Shown here piece by piece: positions 7,111 through 16,055 of a stretch of DNA of 64,000 nt. The notes beneath the pieces are model-generated. The model was not told where the DNA came from. It worked only from the letters and a program-made list of their open reading frames with translations, and searched no databases. Position numbers and translations under genes: made by a program. Source of the DNA: Burkholderia ubonensis subsp. mesacidophila (GTDB lineage Bacteria; Pseudomonadota; Gammaproteobacteria; Burkholderiales; Burkholderiaceae). The stretch is taken from assembly GCF_002097715.1 (NCBI RefSeq), contig NZ_CP020739.1, forward strand, positions 496,001-560,000. Reading direction: 5' to 3'. Position 1 is the first letter of the stretch; each line of letters starts with the position of its first letter.

Positions 7111-8271
7111 TCACGTGGCCCGGTTGGTCACGAAGCCCTGCCTGGCCGCCCACAGGTTGACGTCCTGCTTCTGGATGGCGGCGGACATCAGCGCGGGAAA
7201 CTGGTCCGGCGTACACGCAAAGGTGGGAATGTCGAGCGCGGCGAACTGGGCGGCGTTCTGGTGATCGTAGCCGGGCGCGCCGTTGTCGGCGAGCGCCAGC
7301 AGGCAGATCACGTTCACGCCGGCGTTCTTGAGCGCGGCCGCGCGTTGCAGCATCTCGTGGCGATTGCCGCCTTCGTACAGGTCGGTGATCAGGATCATGA
7401 TCGTGCGCTCGGGCCGGTCGATGATCTGCTGGCAATAGCCGAGCGCGCGGTTGATGTCGGTGCCGCCGCCCAGTTGCACGCCGAACAGCAGCTCGACCGG
7501 ATCGCCCGCTTCGTCGGTCAGGTCGACGACGTTGGTATCGAAGACGACCATGCGCGTGCGCACCGCGCGCAGCGAGGCCATCACGGCCGCGAAGATGCCC
7601 GCATAGACGACGGACGCCGCCATCGAGCCGCTCTGGTCCACGCACAGCACGACGTCGCGCAGCGCCGAGCGCTTGCGCGCGTAGCCGACCAGCTTCTCCG
7701 CGATCACGGTGCGCCGGTCGGGCGCATAGCGGCTCAGGTTCGCGCGGATGGTGCGATGCCAGTCGATCTCGTTCGGGCGCGGCCGATAGTTGCGCTCCGC
7801 GCGGTTCAGGCTGCCGGCGATCGCCTGGCGCATGGGCTCCTTGAGCCGGCGCTCCAGCTCGTCGACCACCTTGCGCACGACGCGCCTGGCCGTATCGCGC
7901 GTCTTGGCCGGCAACACGCGCGACAACGACATCAGGCTGGCCACGAGATGGACATCGGGCTCGATCGCCTCGAGCAGCTCGGGCTCCAGCAGCATCTGGC
8001 GCAGGTTCAGCCGCTCCAGCGCGTCCTGCTGCATCACCTGCACGACCGGTGCGGGAAAGAACTCGCGGATATCGCCCAGCCAACGCGCCACATTCGGCGT
8101 GCTGGCGTTCAGCCCGCCCTTGCGCTCGCCGCCGTACAGGTCGTCGAGCGCCTTGTCCGCGCGCGTCAGCGTGTCGCCGAGGGTGACGCCGCAACTGCTT
8201 TGCGCGTCGCTGCCCAGCACCAGCCGCCAGCGCGCCATGCGGTCCGTTTCGATCGGGGAGTCCTTGCTCAT
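7111..8271 (-). CDS. VWA-domain protein of the SWIM/MoxR/DUF5682 operon
   Basis: A 386-residue protein with a C-terminal von Willebrand factor A domain from about residue 205. The metal-ion-dependent adhesion site is complete: D212-Q-S-G-S-M, T271 in GGGTDINR, and D297 in LITDLYEGG. The N-terminal half is helical and charged, with no signal peptide or membrane segment, so the protein is cytoplasmic. VWA proteins commonly pair with MoxR-type AAA+ ATPases (RavA-ViaA is the best-known example), as an adaptor or substrate-binding part. It is the last gene of a five-gene operon; its start lies one base after the DUF5682 stop. The ATG giving MSKDSPIETD fits that junction. Confidence 0.85.
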   Translation of the reverse strand: MSKDSPIETDRMARWRLVLGSDAQSSCGVTLGDTLTRADKALDDLYGGERKGGLNASTPNVARWLGDIREFFPAPVVQVMQQDALERLNLRQMLLEPELLEAIEPDVHLVASLMSLSRVLPAKTRDTARRVVRKVVDELERRLKEPMRQAIAGSLNRAERNYRPRPNEIDWHRTIRANLSRYAPDRRTVIAEKLVGYARKRSALRDVVLCVDQSGSMAASVVYAGIFAAVMASLRAVRTRMVVFDTNVVDLTDEAGDPVELLFGVQLGGGTDINRALGYCQQIIDRPERTIMILITDLYEGGNRHEMLQRAAALKNAGVNVICLLALADNGAPGYDHQNAAQFAALDIPTFACTPDQFPALMSAAIQKQDVNLWAARQGFVTNRAT

Positions 8272-8272
8272 C

Positions 8273-10543
8273 TCAGTTGCCCAGAATGGCCGCCAGCACG
8301 GGCAGCACCCGCGCCGCCCGCTCGTGGTCGATGTCGACGGACACGCTCGCCGCCGGCGGCGCATCCGCATCCATGTGCTTCACCTTGCTGCCCATTTCGC
8401 GCCGCTCGGCCGGCTGGAAGTCGGCGAACGCACGGCGCAACAGCGGCAGGCGCTCCATGAACACCTGATCGTCGAGCCCGCTCAGCCAGCCGTCGATCAC
8501 GCGCCACAGCGCATCCTGCTGCAACAGCAACAAACCGCTGCCGCGCAACAGGCCGGCGAGCCAGCCCGTCGATTCCGCCGGCGGCGTCGCGGCGGCCAGC
8601 GCGAGGCCGGCCTGTCGCGCCAGTTCCTCCGCGTCGACACGCTGGCGGTCGAACGCCTGGCGCAGCGCGAAGCCGCGCACGGCCGGCGCGACCGCGTCGT
8701 CCGCGGTCAGCGCCACGAGGCAGCTCAACCAGTCGCCCAGCAGTTCGGCGGCGTCGAGCGTATCGAGCGCGGCCTGTACCTCGTCCATATGGCCAAGCAG
8801 CGCCATCGCCATCGACTCGTCGACGTGGCGCGCCGCCGCGGCGAGGCCCACGACGATGCGCTCGACCAGGCCTTCGACGATCGGCCGCAACGCGCTGCCG
8901 TCCGTGCCGCGGACGTCGCCATAGCGCGCCACGCGGGCCAGCGGCGGCAGCGCGGCCATCAGGTGCGTCAGATCGGCGGCGACGGCGGCCTGGGTCTGCA
9001 CGCACGCGAGCAGCACCGCCACCGCCTTCGGCAGCCGGGCCAGCACGGCCTGGTCGAGCATCGCGGTCAGTGCCGGCAGCTCGGCGCCCGCCTGCGCGCG
9101 TTCGCACAGCTTGTGGGTCGCGGCGTCCTCGATCGTGTTGCCGTAGCGGCTGGACCCGATCAGCGCCACCACCATTTCGGGATTCCAGCGCAGTTGCCAG
9201 GACTCCCGGAACGTCCCCGTGCGATTGGCGTCGCCCAGCAGCGTCCCCCAGCGCACGTCGATCAGCCCGAGCCGGTGCAGCAACAGGCTGCGCTCGCGGC
9301 CGCCGTCCTCGCGCAAATCGAGGTCGAGGTTCTTGATCTCGGTCGTGGGCTTCAGGCGCAGGCGCTTTTGCTGCGCCTCCAGGTCGCGCTGCAGCGGCGC
9401 GGCGGCGGCCGAGTCGGGCACCGCACCGAGCCGCTCGCCGACCTCGAGCTTGCGGCGAATGATGCTCAGCGGCTCCGGCTGGCCGTGGCACAGCACCGTG
9501 AGCATCGCTTCGCGCTGCTCGGCCAGGCCCGGCAGCGGCAGGTCGCGCATGGCCGCGAGCGCGTCGGCGAGGCGCACCGTTTCGATCACGCTCGCGGATG
9601 ACGCGTCCAGCCCCTCGTCGCGCATCAGCCGCGCGCCTTCGGCGACCCAGCGCAGGCCGGCGCGGTCCGGGCTTTGCCACAGATGCCGATACCAGCCCGG
9701 CGATTCGACACCCGCTCCGTAGCCGCTGGCATAAGCCAGGCGGTCATCGCTCCAGGGCACCCAGGTCGCCTCCACCTTCGTCCTGGGCAGGCCCTTGAGC
9801 AGCGCCGCGTCGTCCTTGACGGTCGCGGGCTTGACCAGCGCCGGGACGTGCCACGCGCCGCACACGACGGCAATGTTCTCGTAGCCGCGCTTCTGCGCTT
9901 CGCGGATGCGCGTGCGCATATGGGCTTCGCGACGTGCGTCGCGCAGTTCGGGGGCGCTCGCGTGTTCGCGCAACGCCGTCATCGCTTCCTCGATCGCCGC
10001 GAACAGTTCGCTCGCGTCGCGCCGTTGCTCGATCTCGACTTCCCACCACAGCTCGTGGTCATCGAAGCCGGCCGCGCGCGACAGCTCGCCGATCGGGTCC
10101 ATGCGCCATGAAACCAGCGCGTCCGCGTCGTTAGCCGAGTCGCCCTTCGTATCCGCGAGATCGAGCGCCCCGGCATCGTCGGGCGCCGCCTCGCGCGGCT
10201 CCGCCTCATTCTCGCGCGCCAGCGTTTCGGCGAAGCCGTGCATCGCGGGCAGGTCCATGAACCACAGCGGTATGCGCTGCGCGCACGCGTGGCGGATCGC
10301 CTGCCATTCGGGCGAGAACTCGGCGAACGGATAGAACACGCCGAGGCGCGGCGCGTCGTTCGGGTAGATCAGCAGCGCGACGGGCGGCACCATGCCCGCA
10401 TCGGCCGCGAACGCGACGATCCCGTCCGCTTCCGGCGGGCCTTCGAGCAGCACGATATCGGGCTGCTGCGCCGCCAGGGCCGCCTGCAGCGCCCGCGCGC
10501 AGCCGGGGCCGTGGTGGCGGATGCCGTAGTAGCGCACGGCCAT
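8273..10543 (-). CDS. DUF5682 family protein
   Basis: A 756-residue cytoplasmic protein. The N-terminus (MAVRYYGIRHHGPGCARAL, then DIVLLEGPPEADG) is typical of DUF5682 and recalls the R-H-x-x-G and x-L-x-E-G-P motifs of TraB/ChaN-like folds. An internal YENIAVVCGAWHVPAL segment near residue 230 matches the G-A-W/x-H motif of the same superfamily. The rest is helical and leucine/alanine rich. The biochemical role of the family is not established; a metal-dependent hydrolase-like activity is only a structural analogy. The start overlaps the stop of the MoxR gene (ATGA), showing translational coupling. The open frame extends upstream, but only this start fits the junction and the domain. Confidence 0.82.
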   Translation of the reverse strand: MAVRYYGIRHHGPGCARALQAALAAQQPDIVLLEGPPEADGIVAFAADAGMVPPVALLIYPNDAPRLGVFYPFAEFSPEWQAIRHACAQRIPLWFMDLPAMHGFAETLARENEAEPREAAPDDAGALDLADTKGDSANDADALVSWRMDPIGELSRAAGFDDHELWWEVEIEQRRDASELFAAIEEAMTALREHASAPELRDARREAHMRTRIREAQKRGYENIAVVCGAWHVPALVKPATVKDDAALLKGLPRTKVEATWVPWSDDRLAYASGYGAGVESPGWYRHLWQSPDRAGLRWVAEGARLMRDEGLDASSASVIETVRLADALAAMRDLPLPGLAEQREAMLTVLCHGQPEPLSIIRRKLEVGERLGAVPDSAAAAPLQRDLEAQQKRLRLKPTTEIKNLDLDLREDGGRERSLLLHRLGLIDVRWGTLLGDANRTGTFRESWQLRWNPEMVVALIGSSRYGNTIEDAATHKLCERAQAGAELPALTAMLDQAVLARLPKAVAVLLACVQTQAAVAADLTHLMAALPPLARVARYGDVRGTDGSALRPIVEGLVERIVVGLAAAARHVDESMAMALLGHMDEVQAALDTLDAAELLGDWLSCLVALTADDAVAPAVRGFALRQAFDRQRVDAEELARQAGLALAAATPPAESTGWLAGLLRGSGLLLLQQDALWRVIDGWLSGLDDQVFMERLPLLRRAFADFQPAERREMGSKVKHMDADAPPAASVSVDIDHERAARVLPVLAAILGN

Positions 10544-11634
10544 CAGGCGACGTCCATGCAGGCGCGGTAGAAGTCCTTCCAGTCGTCGCGCTCCTTGACG
10601 ACCGTCTTCAGGTACTCCATCCACACGAGCTTGTCCTGTACCGGATCCTTGACGATCGCGCCGGTCAGGCCGGCGGCGAGATCGGCGGCGCGCAGCACGC
10701 CGTCGCTGTAGTAGCCGGCCACGGCCATCCCGTGCCCCAGCACCGAAATCGCCTCGGCGGTGGACAGCGTGCCGCTGGGCGACTTCAGCCTGGTCTTGCC
10801 GTCTTCGGTCAGGCCGTTGCGCAGCTCGCGGAACACGGCCACGACGCGCCGCACTTCTTCCAGCGCCGGCTTCTCGGCCGGCAGCTCCAGCGCGCGGCCC
10901 AGTTCGTCCACGCGGCGGCTGACGATGGCGACTTCCTCGTCGAAGCTGTCCGGCGTGGGGAGGATCACCGTGTTGAAGCGGCGCATCAGCGCCGACGACA
11001 TCTCGTTCACGCCGCGGTCGCGGTTGTTCGCCGTCGCGATCACGTTGAAGCCGCGCTGCGCCTGCACCTCGATGCCCAGCTCGGGCACCGGCAGCGTCTT
11101 CTCGGACAGCAGCGTGATCAGCGTGTCCTGCACTTCGCTCGGCACGCGCGTCATTTCTTCCAGCCGCGCGATCTTGCCGTCGCGCATCGCGTTGAGCATC
11201 GGGCTCGGCACCAGCGCCTGTTCCGACGGGCCTTCCGCCAGCAGGCGCGCGTAGTTCCAGCCGTAGCGCAGGGCCGTCTCGTCGGTGCCGGCCGTCCCCT
11301 GGATCAGCAAGGTCGAATTGCCGCTGATCGCGGCGGCAAGGTGTTCCGACACCCAGCTCTTGGCCGTGCCCGGCACGCCGTACAGCAGCAGCGCACGGTC
11401 GGTGGCCAGCGTCGCCACGGCGATCTCGATCAACCGGCCGCTGCCGATGTACTTGGGCGTGACCTCGAAACCGTTGTCCAGCTTGCCGCCGATCAGGTAG
11501 GTCTTCACCGCCCACGGCGACAGCGTCCAGTTGGCCGGACGCTGGCGCTTGTCGTGCCGCGCCAGTTCGGCCAACTCCTCGGCATATTGCACTTCAGCGT
11601 GTTTGCGCAGCACGGTGTTGAGGTTGGCCGTCAT
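10543..11634 (-). CDS. MoxR-type AAA+ ATPase
   Basis: A 363-residue AAA+ ATPase of the MoxR group. Walker A is GVPGTAKS (residues 86-93, K92). Sensor 1 is IATANNRD near residue 200, followed by ALMRRFNT as the probable arginine-finger region. The Walker B segment reads RLEEMTRVPSEVQ, with E-E where D-E is usual, a mild departure that could lower or alter ATP hydrolysis. MoxR ATPases act as hexameric chaperone-like remodelers together with VWA proteins. Here the partner VWA gene is two genes downstream in the same operon. Overlapping start/stop codons tie it to both the upstream DUF5691 and the downstream DUF5682 genes. Confidence 0.88.
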   Translation of the reverse strand: MTANLNTVLRKHAEVQYAEELAELARHDKRQRPANWTLSPWAVKTYLIGGKLDNGFEVTPKYIGSGRLIEIAVATLATDRALLLYGVPGTAKSWVSEHLAAAISGNSTLLIQGTAGTDETALRYGWNYARLLAEGPSEQALVPSPMLNAMRDGKIARLEEMTRVPSEVQDTLITLLSEKTLPVPELGIEVQAQRGFNVIATANNRDRGVNEMSSALMRRFNTVILPTPDSFDEEVAIVSRRVDELGRALELPAEKPALEEVRRVVAVFRELRNGLTEDGKTRLKSPSGTLSTAEAISVLGHGMAVAGYYSDGVLRAADLAAGLTGAIVKDPVQDKLVWMEYLKTVVKERDDWKDFYRACMDVA

Positions 11635-13202
11635 AGCGGCATCTCCTTGGTGAGGGTTTGTCTGGCGTGCGCGAGGGCGACGATGCCCCTGGCGCGATCG
11701 AGATTGAACATCGTGTCGGCGGGCGCTGCCGAGAGGCTGCCGGCGTACACGTCGACGACGGGTTCGAGCACGGCGAGATCGGCGTCCTGTACGCGCAGGA
11801 GCGCCAGCTCGATCAGGCCGGTCACGTCGTCATGCTGTCTGGTTGCGCCCGCTTCACGCTGGGCGCGCCAAGCGCCGGGCGCCGCCGTGGCGATGGCGCT
11901 GGCCACCGCGTTCGGCCACGGCGCGGGCATCGCCTCCAGGCCGCGACGGGCCGCGTACAGATTGCCGAAGGTCAACTGGCGGCACACCTGCTCGACACGC
12001 GCCTGCGCGCTCACCACCTGCCACAGGCGTTCCTGGTACGGATGCAGCACGTTGGAATCGGCCAGCGAGCGCCGCAGCAGCGGTTCGGCCCAGTCGGCCT
12101 CGCCGTGACGGCAAGCGGCAGCGGCGCAACCCGCCAGCAGCGCGTCGGCCCATTCGTGCGCGGCCATCACGTTCAGTGCGTCGTCAGGTGTCGCCGCCGA
12201 CGACGCGGACCAGCGCGCGGGCGCAAGCGCCGCAACCAGCTGGCGCAGCCAGAACGCACGCGGACCTTCGCCCGGCGGCGGGTTGGCGGCAATGCCGTCC
12301 CGCTCCCAGTCCTTGGGCAATTCAGCGGGGCCCTCAAGTTGCAGGACCGGCTCGGCGCGTTTGCCGAGCATCGCGACCAGCCGCGATACGGCGCCGCTTG
12401 CCGCCGCGGCCGGCTGCCAGCGCAGGCAAGCGTCGGCACGCGCCTCCATGCGCTTGACCAGCGCCGATTCGGGCAGCCGCAGCAGCAGTTCGGCGGCACT
12501 CTGGCGCACGGCCTGGCTACGGTCGTCCAGCAGGCTTTCCAGCATCGGCTCGTCGGCCGGCGACAAGCCGTGCTGCAACACGGCCACGAACGCCTGGCGC
12601 TGCTCGGCCTTTTCCTTGGGCAGCACGGCCTTCAACACGTCGCGCGCGTGGGCCGCATCGCGGCGACGCAGCGCCGTCAGCGCGCGCACGCGCGCCGCCG
12701 TGTCGCCCTCCTCCCACGCCTGCAGCAAGGTCGCCTCGTCGTCAGCCGGAACCTGTTTGGCGGCCACGAGCGCCTGCCAGTCGGGATGCTGCGCGGCCAG
12801 CCAATGCCCGCGCCGCCCGATGACGGGCCACCACACGTCGAACCGTGCCGGTCTCGCGAACACGGACGGCAGGAGCGCATGCGGAAGGCGGCGGTTGGCG
12901 CGCGTCATGCGCGCCACCAGCCATTCGGCCAGGCTGCCCAGTTCGCCCGCAATCGCCGACGTCAGGATGGGGCCTAACGTGACCGGCGTTTCCGGCACCG
13001 GGTCCGGCTCGGCCGCCGGTTGAGCCGTGGCCGAAGCCGGCACGCGGCCGGCAGCGCCATAGACGGCCATGCAGCCCGCCTGCCACAAAAGACGTCGTTC
13101 CGGGCCGGCGGCGGGCAGTTGCCCGTCGATCCCGGCAACCGTCGAAACTTCCGCACCCGCATTGGCGGTGCCGATCAGGGCGGTGCGAACAAGCGCCTGC
13201 AT
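11631..13202 (-). CDS. DUF5691 family protein
   Basis: A 523-residue, largely helical, alanine- and leucine-rich protein, recognised as DUF5691 mainly from its place between the SWIM and MoxR genes and its N-terminus MQALVRTALIGTANAG. The middle (around residues 180-300) contains repeating helical pairs (ARVRALTALRRRDAAHARDV, DRSQAVRQSAAELLLRLP) that look like HEAT/ARM-type repeats, which suggests a protein-protein scaffold. No enzymatic motif, signal peptide or membrane segment is visible. The start ATG overlaps the stop of the SWIM gene, and its own stop overlaps the MoxR start. Confidence 0.72.
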   Translation of the reverse strand: MQALVRTALIGTANAGAEVSTVAGIDGQLPAAGPERRLLWQAGCMAVYGAAGRVPASATAQPAAEPDPVPETPVTLGPILTSAIAGELGSLAEWLVARMTRANRRLPHALLPSVFARPARFDVWWPVIGRRGHWLAAQHPDWQALVAAKQVPADDEATLLQAWEEGDTAARVRALTALRRRDAAHARDVLKAVLPKEKAEQRQAFVAVLQHGLSPADEPMLESLLDDRSQAVRQSAAELLLRLPESALVKRMEARADACLRWQPAAAASGAVSRLVAMLGKRAEPVLQLEGPAELPKDWERDGIAANPPPGEGPRAFWLRQLVAALAPARWSASSAATPDDALNVMAAHEWADALLAGCAAAACRHGEADWAEPLLRRSLADSNVLHPYQERLWQVVSAQARVEQVCRQLTFGNLYAARRGLEAMPAPWPNAVASAIATAAPGAWRAQREAGATRQHDDVTGLIELALLRVQDADLAVLEPVVDVYAGSLSAAPADTMFNLDRARGIVALAHARQTLTKEMPL

Positions 13203-14527
13203 CACTGCACTCCCGTCAAGACTTGATACCGCCCGTCCGCATACAGGCCCAGCGGGCGCACCGCCTGCCCGTCCCATTCCACGGCGACCGCGTGCGGCGC
13301 GCCGCCGGCGATCGCGGTCCACAGCCACTGATCGCGCCCGGCCAGCGGCAGCGCATCGCCGTCGGCGCCGACCACCCGCCACTGCCCGTTCTCGAACGCG
13401 GGAACGCACGCATCGAGCACGGTCGCCATACGCTCATGCCACGGGTTGAGCGCCAGCAGCGAGGCGGCCGCATCGAGCAGTTGCCGATGCGTGCGGACCA
13501 ACGGGAACGTGCCGGGCGCGGCCGCGGGCGTCGCGACGCCCTTGAGCATCGCGCGCAGCGAACCGGCGCCCGGCCAGAACGCCAGCTCGCCTTCGAACGC
13601 GGTGCCGGGCAACCACGATGCGGCAAAGGGCTGGTTGCCCGCAGCGAATTGCAGCAGCAGCGCATGACGCCCGCTGCGCGTGCCGATCAGCCAGCTGCGC
13701 TGCACGCGCACCCGCTCGTCGGCATCGATGTGCTGTCCGATCACCTGCCAGCAGTCGAGTTGCGTGTCGCCATGCGCCAGCACCTCGTCTTCCCTCAGCG
13801 AGTAGCCGATCAGCTGGCGCAGTTGCTGTTGCAACGGCGGGTCGAGCTGATCGATGCGTTCGTACGCGCGCACGGCCAACGACAGGCGGCCCAGTTCGGC
13901 CAGCAGGATGTCCGGCCAGTCGGGGCGACTGCCGGGCAGATCGGCCAGCGCCCGCACGCGCGCGGCCAGGCCGCTGGCCTGCGCATCGACGAGACGTGCC
14001 GCCGCTTGCTCCCAGAAACCAGGCCCTTCGGCGGGCAGGCGTGCGAGGCCGTTGCGGACCAGGTCTTCGAGCCACACCTGCAGCGCCGCCAGGCCGTCGC
14101 GCACGCGCTGGTCGCGCTTCTCCGCCCGCTTTTGCTGCGCCGCCTCGTCGACGGGCGCGTCCGCTTTGGCGGTCGCGCGCGCCTCTTTCTTCGCGGCATT
14201 GTCGGCGCGCTTGTCGAGCCAGCTGGTGACCCATTCCGGCTCGTCCGTCTCCGCCACGGCGGCCGGCTGATTGGCGGCGAGCACCAGCAGGCCGAGCGCA
14301 TGTTTGCAGGGGAACTTGAAGCTGGGGCATGAGCACTTGCTGGCGAAGTCGGCCAGGTCCACGCGCACCTGATAGGGATTCTTGCCGCTGCCCTGGCATT
14401 CGCCCCAGATTGCGCGGGCGTTGCGCCCGAGGAGCGGCCATTGTTTCGGCTGAGCCAGTTTCTTGCCGTTCGAGGCCGACCCGCTGTCGGGCGCAAGCGC
14501 AAGAACCTGTTGTTCGGTTAGCTGCAT
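13202..14527 (-). CDS. SWIM zinc-finger protein, first gene of the MoxR/VWA operon
   Basis: A 441-residue cytoplasmic protein with a SWIM zinc finger: C65-S-C67, six residues, C74-K-H76 (CSCPSFKFPCKH). SWIM domains bind zinc and occur in DNA-associated or protein-interaction contexts. A lysine/alanine-rich charged linker (about residues 100-145) separates it from a helical C-terminal region. It is the promoter-proximal gene of the set; TATACT on the minus strand at about 14656-14661 is a possible -10. Its last codon overlaps the DUF5691 start. The order SWIM, DUF5691, MoxR, DUF5682, VWA is seen as a conserved group in several bacterial phyla, to my knowledge without a demonstrated function. 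Confidence 0.82.
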   Translation of the reverse strand: MQLTEQQVLALAPDSGSASNGKKLAQPKQWPLLGRNARAIWGECQGSGKNPYQVRVDLADFASKCSCPSFKFPCKHALGLLVLAANQPAAVAETDEPEWVTSWLDKRADNAAKKEARATAKADAPVDEAAQQKRAEKRDQRVRDGLAALQVWLEDLVRNGLARLPAEGPGFWEQAAARLVDAQASGLAARVRALADLPGSRPDWPDILLAELGRLSLAVRAYERIDQLDPPLQQQLRQLIGYSLREDEVLAHGDTQLDCWQVIGQHIDADERVRVQRSWLIGTRSGRHALLLQFAAGNQPFAASWLPGTAFEGELAFWPGAGSLRAMLKGVATPAAAPGTFPLVRTHRQLLDAAASLLALNPWHERMATVLDACVPAFENGQWRVVGADGDALPLAGRDQWLWTAIAGGAPHAVAVEWDGQAVRPLGLYADGRYQVLTGVQ

Positions 14528-14713
14528 AGGGGCCGCGAAGTGAGTGGCGTTGCAGTGGTGTGCGGGGCGTGAAGTCGCTGCGTTCGGCAGCGTTCGATGC
14601 GGCGTGCTTCCATTCAGGCCAAATCGAATTCGGTGACACCTTTGACCTGGCCCTAGTATATCCGAGGGGGTTTGCGCCGCTGGTCGCTCATGGCCCGCAG
14701 GCGGCCGACCAGT

Positions 14714-15244
14714 CTAAGCCAGTTGTTTATGAAAGAAGGTCGTCGCGCAGTACCGGCCATCCGGCATCAGCGCGTAATTGGGCACATCCCCGACCCGCTG
14801 CCACCCTGCCCGCTCATACAGCCTCGCGGCATCGCTGCCGGTCACGGTGTCGAGCACGAGGACGGCCTTGCCCGCCGCCCGGGCCGCGTCATCCGCCGCG
14901 GCCATCAGACGCGCGCCGACACCCTGACGTCTTGCATCGCGATGGACCAGCATCTTCGCGACGTCGGCGCGATGCGGCTGGTTTTCGGGCAACGCGGTGA
15001 TCAGTTGCACGGTGCCGACGACACGGCCGTCAGCACGTTCGGCAACGAGCAGGATTCGCTCGCCGCGAATGACGCCGTCGGCGACCTGCCGCCAGAACCT
15101 GGCGGCCGTGCTCCGCGAAATCGGCAACATGAAGCTGACGGATGCGCCGCCCTCGACGCAGTCGATGAGGACGTCGGACAACGCGTCGATATAGGCCATC
15201 ACGTCGTCGCCATCCACGCGACGGATCGTTATCGGTTCACTCAA
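14714..15244 (-). CDS. GNAT family N-acetyltransferase
   Basis: A 176-residue GNAT acetyltransferase that moves an acetyl group from acetyl-CoA to an amine; the substrate is unknown. The acetyl-CoA pyrophosphate loop is RRQGVGARLM (motif A), preceded by VAKMLVHRDA. Motif B contains LDTVTGSDAARLYERAGW. The first strand pair (ILLVAERADGRVVGTVQL) is complete. No ATG fits; I chose a TTG whose TTGA overlaps the stop of the HTH-cupin gene and which is preceded by GGAG at good spacing. This pairing with a regulator gene suggests that the regulator controls the acetyltransferase. Confidence 0.82.
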   Translation of the reverse strand: MSEPITIRRVDGDDVMAYIDALSDVLIDCVEGGASVSFMLPISRSTAARFWRQVADGVIRGERILLVAERADGRVVGTVQLITALPENQPHRADVAKMLVHRDARRQGVGARLMAAADDAARAAGKAVLVLDTVTGSDAARLYERAGWQRVGDVPNYALMPDGRYCATTFFHKQLA

Positions 15245-15834
15245 TTTCTGCTCCGGGGTTCGTCGACGGACAGGTTGCACAGCGCGACAAGATAGCGAGC
15301 CGGACGGGCCGACGTGTTGCGATAGCCGATCGGACGGTCCAGCTTCATCGTCACGCAGTCGCCCGTTTCAAGTCGCCATTGCCGATCGCCATAGGTGACC
15401 TCCATAGCGCCGTCGATGACCCAGATCTGCTGATGGATGTCCGCGTCGCGCATCGCCGTTTCGTATGCAACCTGCTTGCCCGGCGGAAACTCGACTTCCA
15501 CCAGCTGGATCGGCGACCACGCGGGCGGCGACAGGTTGCGACGCACATAGCCCGACTCGGGATCAGTCCACTGCGACTGATCGCGCAACGACGAATGCGG
15601 CGACAGCCCGGCGGAGGTCGAATCCTCCGCCGACTCGAACAGCGAGGCCACCGATACGCCGAGCGCCGTCGCGAGCTTGTCGAGCACGACGGCGGTCGGA
15701 CTGCTTTGCCCCCGCTCGATCAGCGAGATGTTCGAGCGGCTGACTGTGCTTCGCTCGGCCAGGGCGTCGAGCGACCAGCCCTGGGCGTCGCGGAGATCGC
15801 GAATGCGGCGCGCGATCCGGGTGTGGATGTCCAT
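15241..15834 (-). CDS. XRE-type HTH regulator with C-terminal cupin domain
   Basis: A 197-residue transcriptional regulator. Residues 8-62 form a classical XRE helix-turn-helix (RIRDLRDAQGWSLDALAER, then SRSNISLIERGQSSPT). Residues 115-190 form a cupin barrel (QIWVIDGAMEVTYGDRQWRL, then DCVTMKLDRPIGYRN), likely sensing a small ligand. Proteins of this SinR/PuuR-like type usually repress their own operon and a metabolic enzyme. The downstream GNAT gene is translationally coupled. Two tandem operator-like repeats sit immediately upstream of the start codon and probably mediate autoregulation. Confidence 0.87.
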   Translation of the reverse strand: MDIHTRIARRIRDLRDAQGWSLDALAERSTVSRSNISLIERGQSSPTAVVLDKLATALGVSVASLFESAEDSTSAGLSPHSSLRDQSQWTDPESGYVRRNLSPPAWSPIQLVEVEFPPGKQVAYETAMRDADIHQQIWVIDGAMEVTYGDRQWRLETGDCVTMKLDRPIGYRNTSARPARYLVALCNLSVDEPRSRN

Positions 15835-15837
15835 GTT

Positions 15838-15875
15838 ATCCAGTTTTATGGATAAAACATCCAGTAAACTAGATT
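15838..15875. promoter_or_regulatory. Tandem operator-like repeats upstream of the HTH-cupin gene
   Basis: ATCCA-GTTTTA-TGGAT (15838-15853) and the imperfect copy ATCCA-GTAAAC-TAGAT (15859-15875 region) begin exactly 21 bases apart, two helical turns. They lie directly before the start codon of the regulator in an AT-rich pocket. This fits cooperative binding of a dimeric XRE-type repressor to its own promoter. The symmetry is seen; the binding is inferred. Confidence 0.6.
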
Positions 15876-16055
15876 ATGGAATCGGCGCTGTCAACGCGGA
15901 ACGATGGTCGAACCGCCGGGCAGGCATCAATCATGGCTGTCGTCGAGATAAGGCCAACCCGCGACATTTCTCATTCAGGTTGGAACACTGGAGGGCATCT
16001 CACGATGCCTGTGAGCAAAAGAAGCGTGACGGCGCGGCGTTTTGAATTTCCGCTC

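Noticed and set aside
10544..11515. N-terminal extension of the DUF5682 frame to about 1080 residues
   Set aside because: The extra part overlaps the MoxR gene in another phase and is Arg/Gly/Ala-rich. The ATG at the ATGA junction begins the conserved domain.
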